Below are positions 1-10,178 of a stretch of DNA of 64,000 bases, piece by piece. Under the pieces are notes generated by a model that saw only the letters and a program-made list of their open reading frames with translations, ran no database searches and had not been told where the DNA came from. Numbering within the stretch: position 1 is the first letter of the stretch; each line of letters starts with the position of its first letter. The position numbers and the translations under genes are program-made. The stretch is taken from the NCBI GenBank assembly GCA_950022295.1, contig OX465599.1, positions 291,669,501 through 291,733,500 of the forward strand, read 5' to 3'. Origin of the DNA: Bromus sterilis. Taxonomy: Eukaryota; Streptophyta; Magnoliopsida; Poales; Poaceae.

Positions 1-809
1 AGGTTGGTTTCAAATATCAGTATGTCATCAACATATAAGCACAGTATAACTCCTTCGCCCCCACCATGGCGATGGTATACACATTTGTCAGCTTCACTTA
101 CAAGGAAGCCATCAGATGTCAAAGTTTTATCAAACTTCTCATGCCACTGCTTAGGTGCTTGCTTCAGGCCATATAAAGATTTCAATAGCTTGCACACCTT
201 TCCTTCCTGACCATCTACTTCAAAGCCATCTGGCTGTTGCATGTAGATTTCCTCGTCTAGCTCTCCACTTAGGAAAGCCGTCTTAACGTCCATTTGATGC
301 ACGAGAAGACCATGCGAGGCAACCAACGAGAGTAATACTCGAATGGTCGTCAGTCTGGCCACCGGTGCATAAGTATCGAAGAAATCTTCTCCTTCCTTCT
401 GGGTATAGCCCTTAGCCACGAGCCTAGCCTTGCATTTTTCAATACTGCCATCAGGCCTAAGCTTCTTTTTGAACACCCATTTACATCCCACAGGTTTGCA
501 ACCATAGGGACGATCAGCGATTTCCCATGTTCCATTAGCCAAGATTGAATCCATCTCGCTACGGACCGCATCTTTCCAGTAGTCAGCATCTGGTGATGCA
601 TAAGCTTCTGAAATAGAAGTGGGAGTATCATCCAAGAGGTACACAATGAAATCATCACCAAAGGACTTTGCAGTCCTCTGTCTCTTGCTCCTAATAGGAG
701 ATTCATCGTCCTCCTCCACAGGATTATCATCATGAGTTCGTTCATAATATTCCATCGGAATGGCGGGTTCAGGAATCTCATCAGATTCCTGTCTAGAAGT
801 GCTTTGCAT
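1..809 (-). pseudogene. Copia reverse transcriptase part of polyprotein (partial)
   Basis: Read on the minus strand from 809, one frame stays open to base 1 (about 269 codons). It starts with an acidic linker after integrase and enters the RVT_2-type reverse transcriptase. Recognisable pieces are CKWVFKKK, KARLVAKGYTQ, the catalytic-aspartate stretch QMDVKTAFLSGELDEEIYM, SLYGLKQAPKQW and, at about 20-31, YVDD. The enzyme copies element RNA into cDNA in cytoplasmic particles. The fragment is intact here, but its upstream half is separated by element A and carries a stop. RNase H and the C-terminus are beyond the window edge. Other open stretches on both strands here are shadows. Confidence 0.85.
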
Positions 810-814
810 ATCTC

Positions 815-2197
815 TGATGCCCCACAGGCGTAAGGGATCGAGATAGTCTTCGCGGGTAAGTTAACCCAATTTATTGATTCGACACATGGGGATCCAACGA
901 GTATTTATAAGCTTTGACAGTAGAGTTGTCAATACAACCGCACCTGAAATATACTTGCTTGCAACAATAGATAAGTGGTAATGGTAATATGATAGTGATG
1001 GTGGCAACAGCAAAAGTAAACAACAAAAGTAACAACTAATAACCAGCAGGATTGAAAACACTGTAGGCTAGGGAGATGGATGGTTGGGCGCTGCATGGAT
1101 GAGAGTGAACATATAATAGATTCTAACACGGGGCAAGGCACACAGAAAAGCAATGATCATCTAGGCAAATATCAAACATTAGGCATGTATCCCGTAGGTA
1201 GTTGTGCGTGCTTGAAATAAGAACTTGCACAACATCTTTTTTCCTACCATCCCGCTACGAACGGGGCCAAAGGGAACTTATGGAGATTAAGGTGCTCCTT
1301 TCAAAGAGCACCGGAAAAAAGCATAAACTGAATGGATACATGGAATCCTCAAATTATGGACCATCCCCTTTGGTGTCCCAAGTTGTCACCTTTGGGATCG
1401 CCGGTTCCGGACTATAATAGGTGCATACAACTCATAGATAGGATCTAGAACACAAGTATATTCATGAAAACACATAGGGTTCAGATCTGAAAAAATGCCA
1501 CTCGGGCCCAAAGTGACAAGCATTAAGAACAACAAGTTGAAGCAAAGAAGATAAACACCAATCTAGATGATAGGCAACATGCCCCCAACAATCTGACGAA
1601 CTATTACATGATCAAACTCATCCAATCCCTACCATCCCCTTTGCCTACAGCAGAGAATTACTCACACATGTGAAGAGAAGTCATGGAGGATGGATGGAGT
1701 GATGATGGCGATGACGATGGCGACGATCTCCCCTCTCCGGAGGCCAAATCAGCCTCCAGATTAGCCCCCCGAAGAAGAACAGAGGGTGGCGGCGGCTCCG
1801 CGACGGAAACTGGGAAAAACGACTTCTGTTCTGGGGTTTTCTCGTCACGGGGATAAATAGGAGTCTCGGTAGGGCACCAGAGGAGGGGGGAGGCTCCCAC
1901 TCGGCCAGAGGGCGCGGCCCCCACCCCTGGTCGCGCCAGGGGGCGCCTGGGGCCCCCAAGCCTCCCCTCTGGTCCCACTTCTGGCTTCTGGCTCCATCGG
2001 GTGCGTGGATTTTCTGGTATTTTTCTGGGAATTTTCTGGAACGTCTAAAAATCCATTTTCCTGCACACAATAAAACCATACAGGTAGCTCTGCTGAAAAC
2101 AGCGTTAGTCCGGGTTAGTTTCGTCCAAATGATGCAAGAATGAGGGCAAAACAATAGCAAAAGTGTTTGGAAAAGTAGATACGTTTGAGACGTATCA
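815..2197 (-). repeat. Element A left LTR (3' LTR)
   Basis: 1383 bp, about 97% like 8802-10178 by eye. On the minus strand it begins TGATACGTCTCAAACGTATC, an inverted-repeat terminus, and carries a TATA-like CTATTTATCC near 1860-1851 with a very GC-rich palindromic block just upstream (about 1865-1965). Open frames in it, such as minus 1681-2235, are chance GC-rich frames. Confidence 0.93.
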
Positions 2198-4031
2198 ACT
2201 CCCCCAAGCTTAGCATATTGCTTGTCCTCAAGCAATTCAGTTCAACGAACTGGACGCGACAAATAAAACTTTGACAAACTCTTTTGCTTCATTAAATGTA
2301 TATAAGCATGTACTACGAAAAGAGTTTAGCAAGTATTGAAACAATGCTATAAAGACAATGCACGATGCAATTCTTCTTTCATGTGATCAGTCACAAACAA
2401 CTAAAAGTAAATAATAAGCTACTGAAAATCAAGACAGGATCACAATGCACATAGCTTGAACATACTTGAGTGGCACTTCGCTAGCCTCCATGAGTGAAGC
2501 AAAACATAAATGCAGAAACTCCTCCGGAGTTTTAAAGGTGACTAGAACTCAATATTTCAGACTAGCAATAACACAAGCATGCAGAAGACAATGTAATACT
2601 TTGGGACAATGCATGTTACACTAAGAATGACAATTACGCTCTCATAGTTGGTGCTTTGAAGAAAGAAGGGGAGACTCTCGAACCGTGGTTTTTGAAGGCA
2701 ACGTTGAAAACCCGTGAAAGGAAGCAAAGACTAAACATGTGCCAGAGCTCTCGGTTTTGAAAACAGAGATAAAACATTTTTGAGAAGTGCAACTTTCCAG
2801 TCAACGGTGAACGGTAAAGGTCTCTCAATATCTCCCATGCCAACCATATATAATGTCTTTTGCTTACACATATTCCCTTATCCATAAATCTTTTGATGGT
2901 CTACGGAACCTTTTATTTTGCCTCAAGGATGGAAGGAGGGTATCGTTCCACCTATCATAAGCAGCATTTGGTCCATTTCACTCCATCATCAAGTACGGGG
3001 GAGGTGTAACTCTCATATTATTTTTTCTGTTTGACTAGTTAAAACTTCCGTCAAAATATTTTTGGCATGAAAGATACTGATTTCCCCTCACCGCACCATG
3101 AGCTTGTACGGTTACAAAAGGGAAACTTTTGAATAAATTTCGAAATGGAACATGAAAGTCTAAGTTAGGAGTGGCCGGTAAATACCACATATAGGTAGGT
3201 ATGGTGGACTCAAATGGAATAACTGGGTTTGAAAAGGAGTTTGGAAGCACAAGCAGAATTCCGCTTGGTGCGAGCGAAGGCTAGCAAAAGACTGGGAAGC
3301 AACCAACTAGAGAGCAATAAATGTCATAATCATGCAGAGCGACAAAGTAACATTGAATCGGGCATGAAAGTGATATAACTATTCTGAAACAAAAAGATCA
3401 TCAAGGCAAAAATAGACTTTTTAGTCATAAGCATGTGAGAACATGTGCCAAGTCAATCCAAAAATTCTCCGAAGGGAAATACCACTTCAGTATGCCAAAC
3501 CATGAACAATGCAAAGCATGTAAATCATTTCAACAACACATTATGTACTCTAGCTATTTGAGACTAGCCACAAGGAAAGCATGAACACTGGGAAGGCATT
3601 GTAAACATAGCACTATGTCGCTACAAGCTGGTCTCTAGATCATAAGTACAGGCATATGTACAAAAGCAGAAACAAGAAGAGTTCATACCGGTTTTCCTTG
3701 TTGCTTCCCTTCCGTCGATCTTCGTCATTACTGCCTGGTCACTTGCACGATCGAACGTAGGAAATATAATCAAATGCCATCACGGACTCGAGCTGAACTC
3801 GGAAAACAAAGCAAACTAAAGAGATAAAGGAAATATTTTTGGGTTTTTCAAGGTTAAAAGAGAGCAAAAGAAAAGAGAAAATCTTTTTGTTTGTTTTTGC
3901 AAAGAAAGAAAGAAAGAAAAACGGGCAAAAGCTTCGAAAAGATCAAAGAGAATAAAATTGATAATACAATGGAAAAGTGAGAAGGGCACGTACTCCCCCA
4001 AGCTTAGGCTTTTGGCCTAAGTTGGTAGCAG
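2198..4031 (-). other. Element A 3' non-coding internal region
   Basis: No credible coding region. It starts with the purine tract next to the left LTR and is otherwise A-rich spacer between ORF1 and the 3' LTR. The short open frames in it (for example 2634-2885 and 3035-3250 minus) have no family features. Confidence 0.7.
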
Positions 4032-5246
4032 CTAATGTCCCCAGGAGCCTCCTGCTCCAGGGTAGTATTGGTGAGTCCAAGGGTCGTATGAAGCTTCCGG
4101 TGCATACACCGAAGTCCTCGGATCCTCCCATGAAGAAGGATCCGCGCTCCAAGCAGAGGAAGACCCTTCACCAAACTGGGTGACGGTCTCTCCCTGGAAA
4201 GGTGGGAACTCACCATGCTCCTCCTCGTCGGGCACAACCCCCTCCATGGGGTTATGAAACTGATGCTGGACCACGAACTCATCGAACTGGATAACATCAA
4301 AGGACCATCCGTTCCTGCGAGAAAAATCAAACAAAAGAGGTGCAAGTAGACGGATCTTGCGTTCCATGGTGGCTCCGAAACGCAAGATATAATCAAGGTT
4401 ACCAAACTCGGAAGTCATGGTAACAAACTTATGCCTTTTCATAGCAGCAAGATCAAAACTTAAATAAGTAAAAGGCTTATCATCGGGGTGTGGGGTGCCA
4501 TTAAGAGACTCTAGGATAAGTGTGGCGTAAACGCCACCAAATAAGTCTCCCTTGTTACCGTTCATAGCAAGGCGTCGAGCAATTAAGGCACCCACATTAT
4601 AATCAAACCTCCCTGAGAGGGCGGTTGCTAGGATAGCAATATCCGGCGCAGATATGTTGCTCGTGTTGTCACGAGCTAACACCCCTCTAGCAATATAATA
4701 CGCAAAATACCTGAGGTGTGGGAATAAGATGCTGGAGATCTTTGACCGATGAATATCCCTTGTATCCATGCTACAGAGAGAGTTGAAGACGGTTCTCAGC
4801 TCGGAGGGCTGAGAGCTCATCTTTGCCGTCAATCCAACGTTCGGCACACCTATTATTTCACAAAACTTTTCGAAAGGCATGGTCAAAAGATCATTGTAAA
4901 TTTTAAATTCAACAGAACCAGCATCAAGGTTATATCTAAAACTGTTAATGAAACAGGAGGTGAGTTTTCTATACTGGGTAACACGGCACGTTGCGAGCCG
5001 CGTCAGACCTGCATTAGCACAAAGATTATAGAACTCCTCCTTAATTCCTGCAGCTTCAAGGAATTCATCGCACGGGAAAGTCATTGCACGTGCTGAATTT
5101 GTGTCCTCCAACAACTCTAAGGGCACATGATCTTCGTTGTAGCTCACCCTAGCAGTCGAGGGTGAAGCTGCAGCTCTTGTAACTCGATCGGAGCGCTCGG
5201 GCCTTTTCTTCCCAAGCCACCCCTTTGCTCTTCCTAGCAAACTCAT
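4032..5246 (-). CDS. Athila ORF1-like protein of element A
   Basis: 404 aa from ATG 5246 (MSLLGRAKGWLGKKRPER); a longer frame to 5264 starts only at TTG. The middle part (FPCDEFLEAAGIKEEFYNL, VEFKIYNDLLTMPFEKFCEI, then blocks on residency of the open frame DIAILATAL and GGVYATLILESL) resembles the plant ATHILA ORF-1 family (Pfam family of that name). The C-terminus is acidic, then Tyr/Gly/Ser-rich. Its function is unknown. It takes the place after pol where Athila elements have an env-like gene, but I see no signal peptide or clear membrane segment. The full length is open, in contrast to the missing polymerase. Just upstream are a GC-rich promoter-like block and candidate splice sites (5247-5745). 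Confidence 0.75.
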   Translation of the reverse strand: MSLLGRAKGWLGKKRPERSDRVTRAAASPSTARVSYNEDHVPLELLEDTNSARAMTFPCDEFLEAAGIKEEFYNLCANAGLTRLATCRVTQYRKLTSCFINSFRYNLDAGSVEFKIYNDLLTMPFEKFCEIIGVPNVGLTAKMSSQPSELRTVFNSLCSMDTRDIHRSKISSILFPHLRYFAYYIARGVLARDNTSNISAPDIAILATALSGRFDYNVGALIARRLAMNGNKGDLFGGVYATLILESLNGTPHPDDKPFTYLSFDLAAMKRHKFVTMTSEFGNLDYILRFGATMERKIRLLAPLLFDFSRRNGWSFDVIQFDEFVVQHQFHNPMEGVVPDEEEHGEFPPFQGETVTQFGEGSSSAWSADPSSWEDPRTSVYAPEASYDPWTHQYYPGAGGSWGH

Positions 5247-6036
5247 TTCTAAATTTTTTGACAAATTACAAAAACAAGGATTTAAACAAAGTGAGTTAAG
5301 GCAAGCTACTCAACTCACTTACCTAAAGCATAAACTTGCATCAAAACTTGGAAAATAAAATTCTACACATGCATGCAAGCTCATATAAACAGCACCAAGA
5401 GCTACTAAATACTCACAAATGAGGCCACCAATCAAAAATCTAATTGGAGGGGTGAAGGAGTTACATACCAGGGAGTATTTGCTCAAAAATTCAGCTCGAA
5501 TGGTGGGTTGTAGAGAGAGATCGAAAATCGCCTCCAAGAACAGCAAGAACGCAAGAACAAAGTGCAGAACTCGTGTTTTTGGAGAGAGAAGGAGGAGGAG
5601 GAAGAAGACATACCTGGAAGTGGGGGATGTGGGCCCCAGGCGCCCTGTGGGCGCGGCCAGGGGGCAGGCCGCGCCAGCTGGCCGCCTGGGCCACTGGTGG
5701 CCCCCCCTGGTCAGCCCCAGGTGCCTCTGGATCACTCCCGGCATGGAAATTTTTATTTTTATTTTTCTGGAAATTTTATGAAAACTTCACTGTTGAAAAT
5801 TTCTCGGAGTTCAAAAAGCTGCAAAACTTTCTGAAAACTTAAAGCGATGATTAATATTGTGAAGCTTCAAAAACATAAAAACTTGGTACAACAGAGAGAA
5901 TGAAAGCTAAAGTAAATGAAAACATAACAAGATTAACTTTTTACCTATATAAAACAAGCTCAATAGTAAGGTTGATCAAGTCTTACCAACAAACCGGCGA
6001 TATATAGAACAAGAAGTTTCCCCTCTTATGAAGTGA
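5247..6036 (-). promoter_or_regulatory. Untranslated spacer with LTR-like GC block and splice-like sites before ORF1
   Basis: No gene. Read on the minus strand, 5745-5630 is a dense GC palindromic block (repeated GGCGCC, CTGGGGC and GGCCGCGCC words) like the block upstream of TATA in the LTRs. After it come TTCCAG|GTATGTC at 5613, CTTTAG|GTAAGTG at 5322 and a candidate acceptor AAATTTAG|AAATGAG at 5249, two bases before the ORF1 start. This could be an internal promoter or leader with spliced RNA. It is inference only. Confidence 0.4.
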
Positions 6037-7566
6037 TCATTGCACCTTTACTTTAATGGACATTGTCCCCACCATAATGGTTTTGTATTTGTGGTGCACA
6101 TGTAGTGGACAGTCCCATTCTCCAATCTTCACGGTCTCGATATTCTCTATAGAGTTAAGGCCATGCCTTTTGTCGATCTTCTTTGGAAAATACACCGTGT
6201 GTTCTTTATCATCAACGTTGAAAGTGACCTTTCCTTTATTGCAATCAATGATAGCACCTGCGGTGTTAAGAAAAGGTCTACCAAGAATAATGGACATGCT
6301 CCCATCCTCGGGCATGTCAAGCACAACAAAATCTGTAAGGATCAAACAGTTAGCAACTTCAACGGGAACATCCTCACAAATACCAATTGGGACAGTTGTT
6401 GACTTGTCAGACATCTGAAGAGAAATATCTGTAGGGATTATTTTCTCTAAACAAAGCCTCTTGTAAAGAGAGAAAGGCATAACGCTCACTCCTGCACCAA
6501 GGTCACATAAAGTAGTTCTGACGTAATTATTCTTTATGGAGCAAGGAATGGTGGGTATACCTGGATCGCCGAGCTTCTTAGGGATCTTGCCACTGAAAGA
6601 GTAGTTAGCAAGCATAGTAGATATTGCCTCATTAGGAACTTTTCTTTTATTTGTGACAATATCTTTCATATATTTCGAATAGGGAGGTAACTTAATAGCA
6701 TCGGTCAAAGGAATTTGAAGAAAAATAGGTTTCATCCGTTCACAAAATTTATTATAATGCTCTTCTTCTTTAGATTTGAGGGTCTTACCTGGAAAGGGCA
6801 TGGGTTTCTGTATCCATGGTTCTCTTTCCTTCCCATGTCTTCTTGCGATGAAGTCTTCTCTAGAGTACCTCTTGCGTTTATCGGGTGCTTCTTCTTCTCT
6901 TACCTTGGGAGAATCATCCTTCTTAGCGTCTTTTTCTTCAGGCTCGGCATCGTCTTCTGTTTCAGCATCGGAGGTAGATATGCTGTTAGGATCTACAGCT
7001 GGCTTTTCACTTGTAAAAGGATCATCGTGATTGTCAGCCTCCTTGTGTTTCTTCTTCTTCTTTTTCTTCGGAGAGCTAACAGTCTCGTCTTCTTCTTGTA
7101 CTTGAGAATCTTGCTCGATCCTCTTTGGGTGCCCCTCAGGATAGAGTGGGTCCTGGGTGTGTGTTCCACCCCTAGTTTTGATGCCATAAGCTTGTATGTC
7201 CTGTTTGGCATTATTAGCAAGCAAATCTTTTTGCACATTAGAAATTTGTTCAAGCTGAGTTTGAACCATATGAAAATGCTTAACAAGACATTTAACATCA
7301 TTAACTGTTCTTTCTAGAACATCACACAAACTTTTGATAGCAAGAGAATTATCATGCAACTGACTTTGTAACTTCCTATTAAAATGGTCTTGCTTAACAA
7401 TAAAATTATCAAGCTCATCTAAACATTGGTCGGGAGGCTTACCTTTAGGGATGTCACTTTCAGTAAAGTCTAATAGAGAGTGTACCTCTACCAAGGGAGG
7501 GTGAGTAGTAGGCTCACACAACTTCTCAATAGGCGGTAAATTCTTCACGTCTTCGGCTTTAATACT
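6037..7566 (-). CDS. Element A protease region (continues gag in another frame)
   Basis: About 503 aa are open from GTG 7548, and the frame is open upstream past 7566. Text such as GIKAEDVKNLPPIEKLCEP is expected directly after gag, so this is the second half of a gag-protease protein displaced by one base near 7566. N-terminal half: coiled-coil-like and then a charged K/E/D-rich linker. C-terminal half: retropepsin-like with the active-site motif CDLGAGVSVMP, flap region and ILGRPFLNTAGAIID. It ends soon after, at KVKVQ, with no reverse transcriptase following. The role would be gag processing. The shift could be a mutation (one base lost) or a translational frameshift; I favour mutation because no slippery heptamer is obvious. 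Confidence 0.82.
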   Translation of the reverse strand, partial: SIKAEDVKNLPPIEKLCEPTTHPPLVEVHSLLDFTESDIPKGKPPDQCLDELDNFIVKQDHFNRKLQSQLHDNSLAIKSLCDVLERTVNDVKCLVKHFHMVQTQLEQISNVQKDLLANNAKQDIQAYGIKTRGGTHTQDPLYPEGHPKRIEQDSQVQEEDETVSSPKKKKKKKHKEADNHDDPFTSEKPAVDPNSISTSDAETEDDAEPEEKDAKKDDSPKVREEEAPDKRKRYSREDFIARRHGKEREPWIQKPMPFPGKTLKSKEEEHYNKFCERMKPIFLQIPLTDAIKLPPYSKYMKDIVTNKRKVPNEAISTMLANYSFSGKIPKKLGDPGIPTIPCSIKNNYVRTTLCDLGAGVSVMPFSLYKRLCLEKIIPTDISLQMSDKSTTVPIGICEDVPVEVANCLILTDFVVLDMPEDGSMSIILGRPFLNTAGAIIDCNKGKVTFNVDDKEHTVYFPKKIDKRHGLNSIENIETVKIGEWDCPLHVHHKYKTIMVGTMSIKVKVQ

Positions 7567-8714
7567 TTCTCCTTTATAGACTTCTTTGCTTCTTGCATAT
7601 CTTCGGGGTTCAGAACAAGCATGCCCCTCTTTTTTGGTGGTAGAAGTGGTTCAGGAACGGACCAATCTTCATAGTTCTTGGCAATTTTGCACATTAATTC
7701 ATCTGTATCGTCCGGTGTTCTTTCCCTGAAAACACAACTAGCACAACTATCTAGGTAGGATCTGGATTCATCGGTTAAACCAGCGTAAAATATATCAAGC
7801 AGTTCATTCTTGGGGACTCCATGTCCCGGCATAACCTTAAGTAAATCACAAAACCTCCCCCAAGCTTTTGGGATGTGCTCATCCTGCAATTGTTTAAAGT
7901 TATAGATTCTTTGAAAAGCAGCATGTTGCAGATGAGCTGGGAAGTATTTATCAACAAAGAATTGGACTAAGTCCTGAGGACTTTTAATGGAACCATAGGG
8001 TAGTGCATCGTACCATGATTTAGAGTCTTCCTTCAAAGAAAAAGGAAAAAGCTTGGCCACATAGAAGTTTCGTATCTTCTCATCAATAGTGAATAGGTTA
8101 CCTAGCTCAGCGAGTTTGGTCAAGTGTGCTATAGCATCATCATTTTCTCTGCCATAAAAGGGGTCAGCCTCGACTGTAGATATAAGTGAAAGATCAACAG
8201 AGAAATCATAATCAGGATCAGTGATGTATATAGGAGACATGGCAAATTGAGGATCAGGAATAACTTTGTTCTTCATGGAGTGCTTTTCTAGCAACTCCTT
8301 AACAGCACCAGGGTCAGAGTCGACACACTCTATGAGTTCCCTGCAAAAATCATCATCAAGAGTAACATAATCATCATCAAGGATTCTCTCCTTGAGGTCA
8401 TCTAAGCACGGGTAACCAAAGGTTTTGCAGGTAGGAATATAGGTAGCAGGGGTCTCGGTCTTGGATTCTGTTGCAGCCTTAGCAGTCTGAGTTTCAATAT
8501 AGTGACCAAGAAAAGTAGCATCATCAAGAGTAGTGGAAGCATCATCGAAAGTATCGGACATAGTGACTGACTCAATAGAAGCATCATGTAGTGGTGGTGA
8601 AGTAAACTTACTCATAACAGAAGGTGAATCAAGTGTAGCACTAGTGTTCAGAAGAGTACCTTTTCTTGTACGGGATGGTAAGACCGGAACCTTGGGGTCT
8701 CCTTTCTTACCCAT
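7545..8714 (-). CDS. Element A gag protein
   Basis: About 389 aa from the ATG at 8714 (MGKKGDPKVPVLPSRTRKG); an open extension to 8747 has only a TTG start. The first half is acidic and low-complexity. The second half holds the retrotransposon gag core: AKLFPFSLKEDSKSWYDALP, VQFFVDKYFPAHLQHAAFQR, EAWGRF-like KAWGRFCDLL and PKNELLDIFYAGL. Gag forms the cytoplasmic particle shell. The tail (LNPEDMQEAKKSIKEK) matches the gag-protease linker of Athila-like elements, then stops at TGA 7547-7545. The protease frame is shifted by one base and overlaps this end. The frame is otherwise intact and could be supplied to, or use, related elements. Confidence 0.85.
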   Translation of the reverse strand: MGKKGDPKVPVLPSRTRKGTLLNTSATLDSPSVMSKFTSPPLHDASIESVTMSDTFDDASTTLDDATFLGHYIETQTAKAATESKTETPATYIPTCKTFGYPCLDDLKERILDDDYVTLDDDFCRELIECVDSDPGAVKELLEKHSMKNKVIPDPQFAMSPIYITDPDYDFSVDLSLISTVEADPFYGRENDDAIAHLTKLAELGNLFTIDEKIRNFYVAKLFPFSLKEDSKSWYDALPYGSIKSPQDLVQFFVDKYFPAHLQHAAFQRIYNFKQLQDEHIPKAWGRFCDLLKVMPGHGVPKNELLDIFYAGLTDESRSYLDSCASCVFRERTPDDTDELMCKIAKNYEDWSVPEPLLPPKKRGMLVLNPEDMQEAKKSIKEKVLKPKT

Positions 8715-8771
8715 AACGGATGATGTGTAACAGGCAGGATACTTCAAGTAGACTTTTAAATATTGCTATGC

Positions 8772-8789
8772 TCCCCGGCAACGGCGCCA
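8772..8789 (-). other. Element A primer-binding site (tRNA-Asp)
   Basis: The plus strand reads TCCCCGGCAACGGCGCCA, the 3' end of plant tRNA-Asp including CCA. The minus strand is therefore the complementary primer site, used by Athila-type elements. It lies 12 nt inside the right LTR. Confidence 0.9.
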
Positions 8790-8801
8790 GAAAACGCTAC
8801 T

Positions 8802-10178
8802 TGATGCCCCACAGGCGTAAGGGATCGAGATAGTCTTCGCGGGTAAGTTAACCCAATTTATTGATTCGACACACGGGGAGCCAAAGAGTATTTATAAGCT
8901 TTGACAGTTGAGTTGTCAATTCAACCGCACCTGAAATATACTTGCTTGCAACAATAGATAAGTGGTAATGGTAATATGATAGTGATGGTGGCAAAAGCAA
9001 AAGTAAACAACAAAAGTAACAACTAACAATCAGCAGGATTGAAAACACTGTAGGCTAGGGAGATGGATGGTTGGGCGCTGCATGGATGAGAGTGAACATA
9101 TAATAGATTCTAACACGGGGCAAGGCACACAGAAAAGCAATGATCATCTAGGCAAATATCAAACATTAGGCATGTATCCCGTAGGTAGTTGTGCGTGCTT
9201 GCAATAAGAACTTGCACAACATCTTTTGTCGTACCATCCCGCTACGAACGGGGCCAAAGGGAACTTATGGAGATTAAGGTGCTCCTGTCAAAGAGCACCG
9301 GAACAAAGCAATAAAATCAATGGATACATGGAATCCTCAAATTATGGACCACCCCCTTTGGTGTCCCAAGCTGTCACCTTTGGGATCGCCGGTTCCAGAC
9401 CATAATAGGTGCATACAACTCATAGATAGGATCTAGAACACAAATATATTCATGAAAACACATAGGGTTCAGATCTGAAAACATGGCACTCAGGCCCAAA
9501 GTGACAAGCATTAAGAACAACAAGTTGAAGCAAAGAAGATAAACACCAATCTAGATGATAGGCAACATGCCCCCAACAATCTGACGAACTATTACATGAT
9601 CAAACTCATCCAATCCCTACCATATCCTTTGCCTACAGCAGGGAATTATTCACACATGTGAAGAGAAGTCATGGAGGATGGATGGAGTGGTGATGGCGAT
9701 GACGATGGCGACGATCTCCCCTCTCCGGAGGCCAAATCAGCCTCCAGATTAGCCCTCCCGAAGAAGAACAGAGGGTGGCGGCGGCTCCGCGACGGAAACT
9801 CGGAAAAACGACTTCTGTTCTGGGGTTTTCTCATCACGGGGATAAATAGGAGTCTCGGTAGGGCACCAGAGGAGGGGGGAGGCGGCCAGAGGGCGTGGCC
9901 CCACCCCTGGCCGCGCCAGGGGGGCGCCTGGGGCCCCCAGGCTTCCCCTCTGGTCCCACTTCTGGCTTCTGGCTCCATCGGGTGCGTGGATTTTCTGGTA
10001 TTTTTCTGGGAATTTTCTGGAACGTCTGAAAATCCATTTTCCTGCACACAATAAAACCATACAGGCAGCTCTGCTGAAAACAGTGTTAGTCCGGGTTAGT
10101 TTCGTCCAAATCATGCAAGAATGAGGGCAAAACAATAGAAAAAGTGTTTGGAAAAGTAGATACGTTTGAGACGTATCA
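8802..10178 (-). repeat. Element A right LTR (5' LTR)
   Basis: 1377 bp, the promoter-side LTR of the minus-strand element. TATA-like CTATTTATCC lies at about 9849-9840 and the GC-rich block at about 9860-9950. The inner edge (8802) is 12 nt from the primer site. Several in-frame stretches here are not genes. Confidence 0.93.

Larger units (their letters stand above)
815..10178 (-). mobile_element. Element A: Athila-like Gypsy retrotransposon without RT or integrase
   Basis: Seen: two LTRs (815-2197 and 8802-10178) in direct orientation, ends TGATGCC...CGTATCA, and a perfect 5-bp duplication ATCTC at 810-814 and 10179-10183. The primer site for tRNA-Asp (8772-8789) lies by the right LTR, so the element reads on the minus strand. 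A purine tract (minus-strand GCTTGGGGGAGT, 2209-2198) touches the left LTR. Coding order is gag, aspartic protease, then a separate ORF like Athila ORF1. No reverse transcriptase, RNase H or integrase lies between the LTRs. By eye the LTRs differ at about 3 per 100 sites, so it is not a recent insertion. It would need enzymes from a relative. Sabrina, WHAM and Derami are candidate families, not verified. Confidence 0.92.

Noticed and set aside
1681..2235. 184-codon minus frame in the element A LTR
   Set aside because: Crosses the LTR border and the GC palindromic block; overlapping frames on both strands recur in every LTR copy.
6715..7317. 200-codon plus frame opposite the element A protease region
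   Set aside because: Antisense shadow of the charged linker (K/E-rich read as F/L/S-rich).
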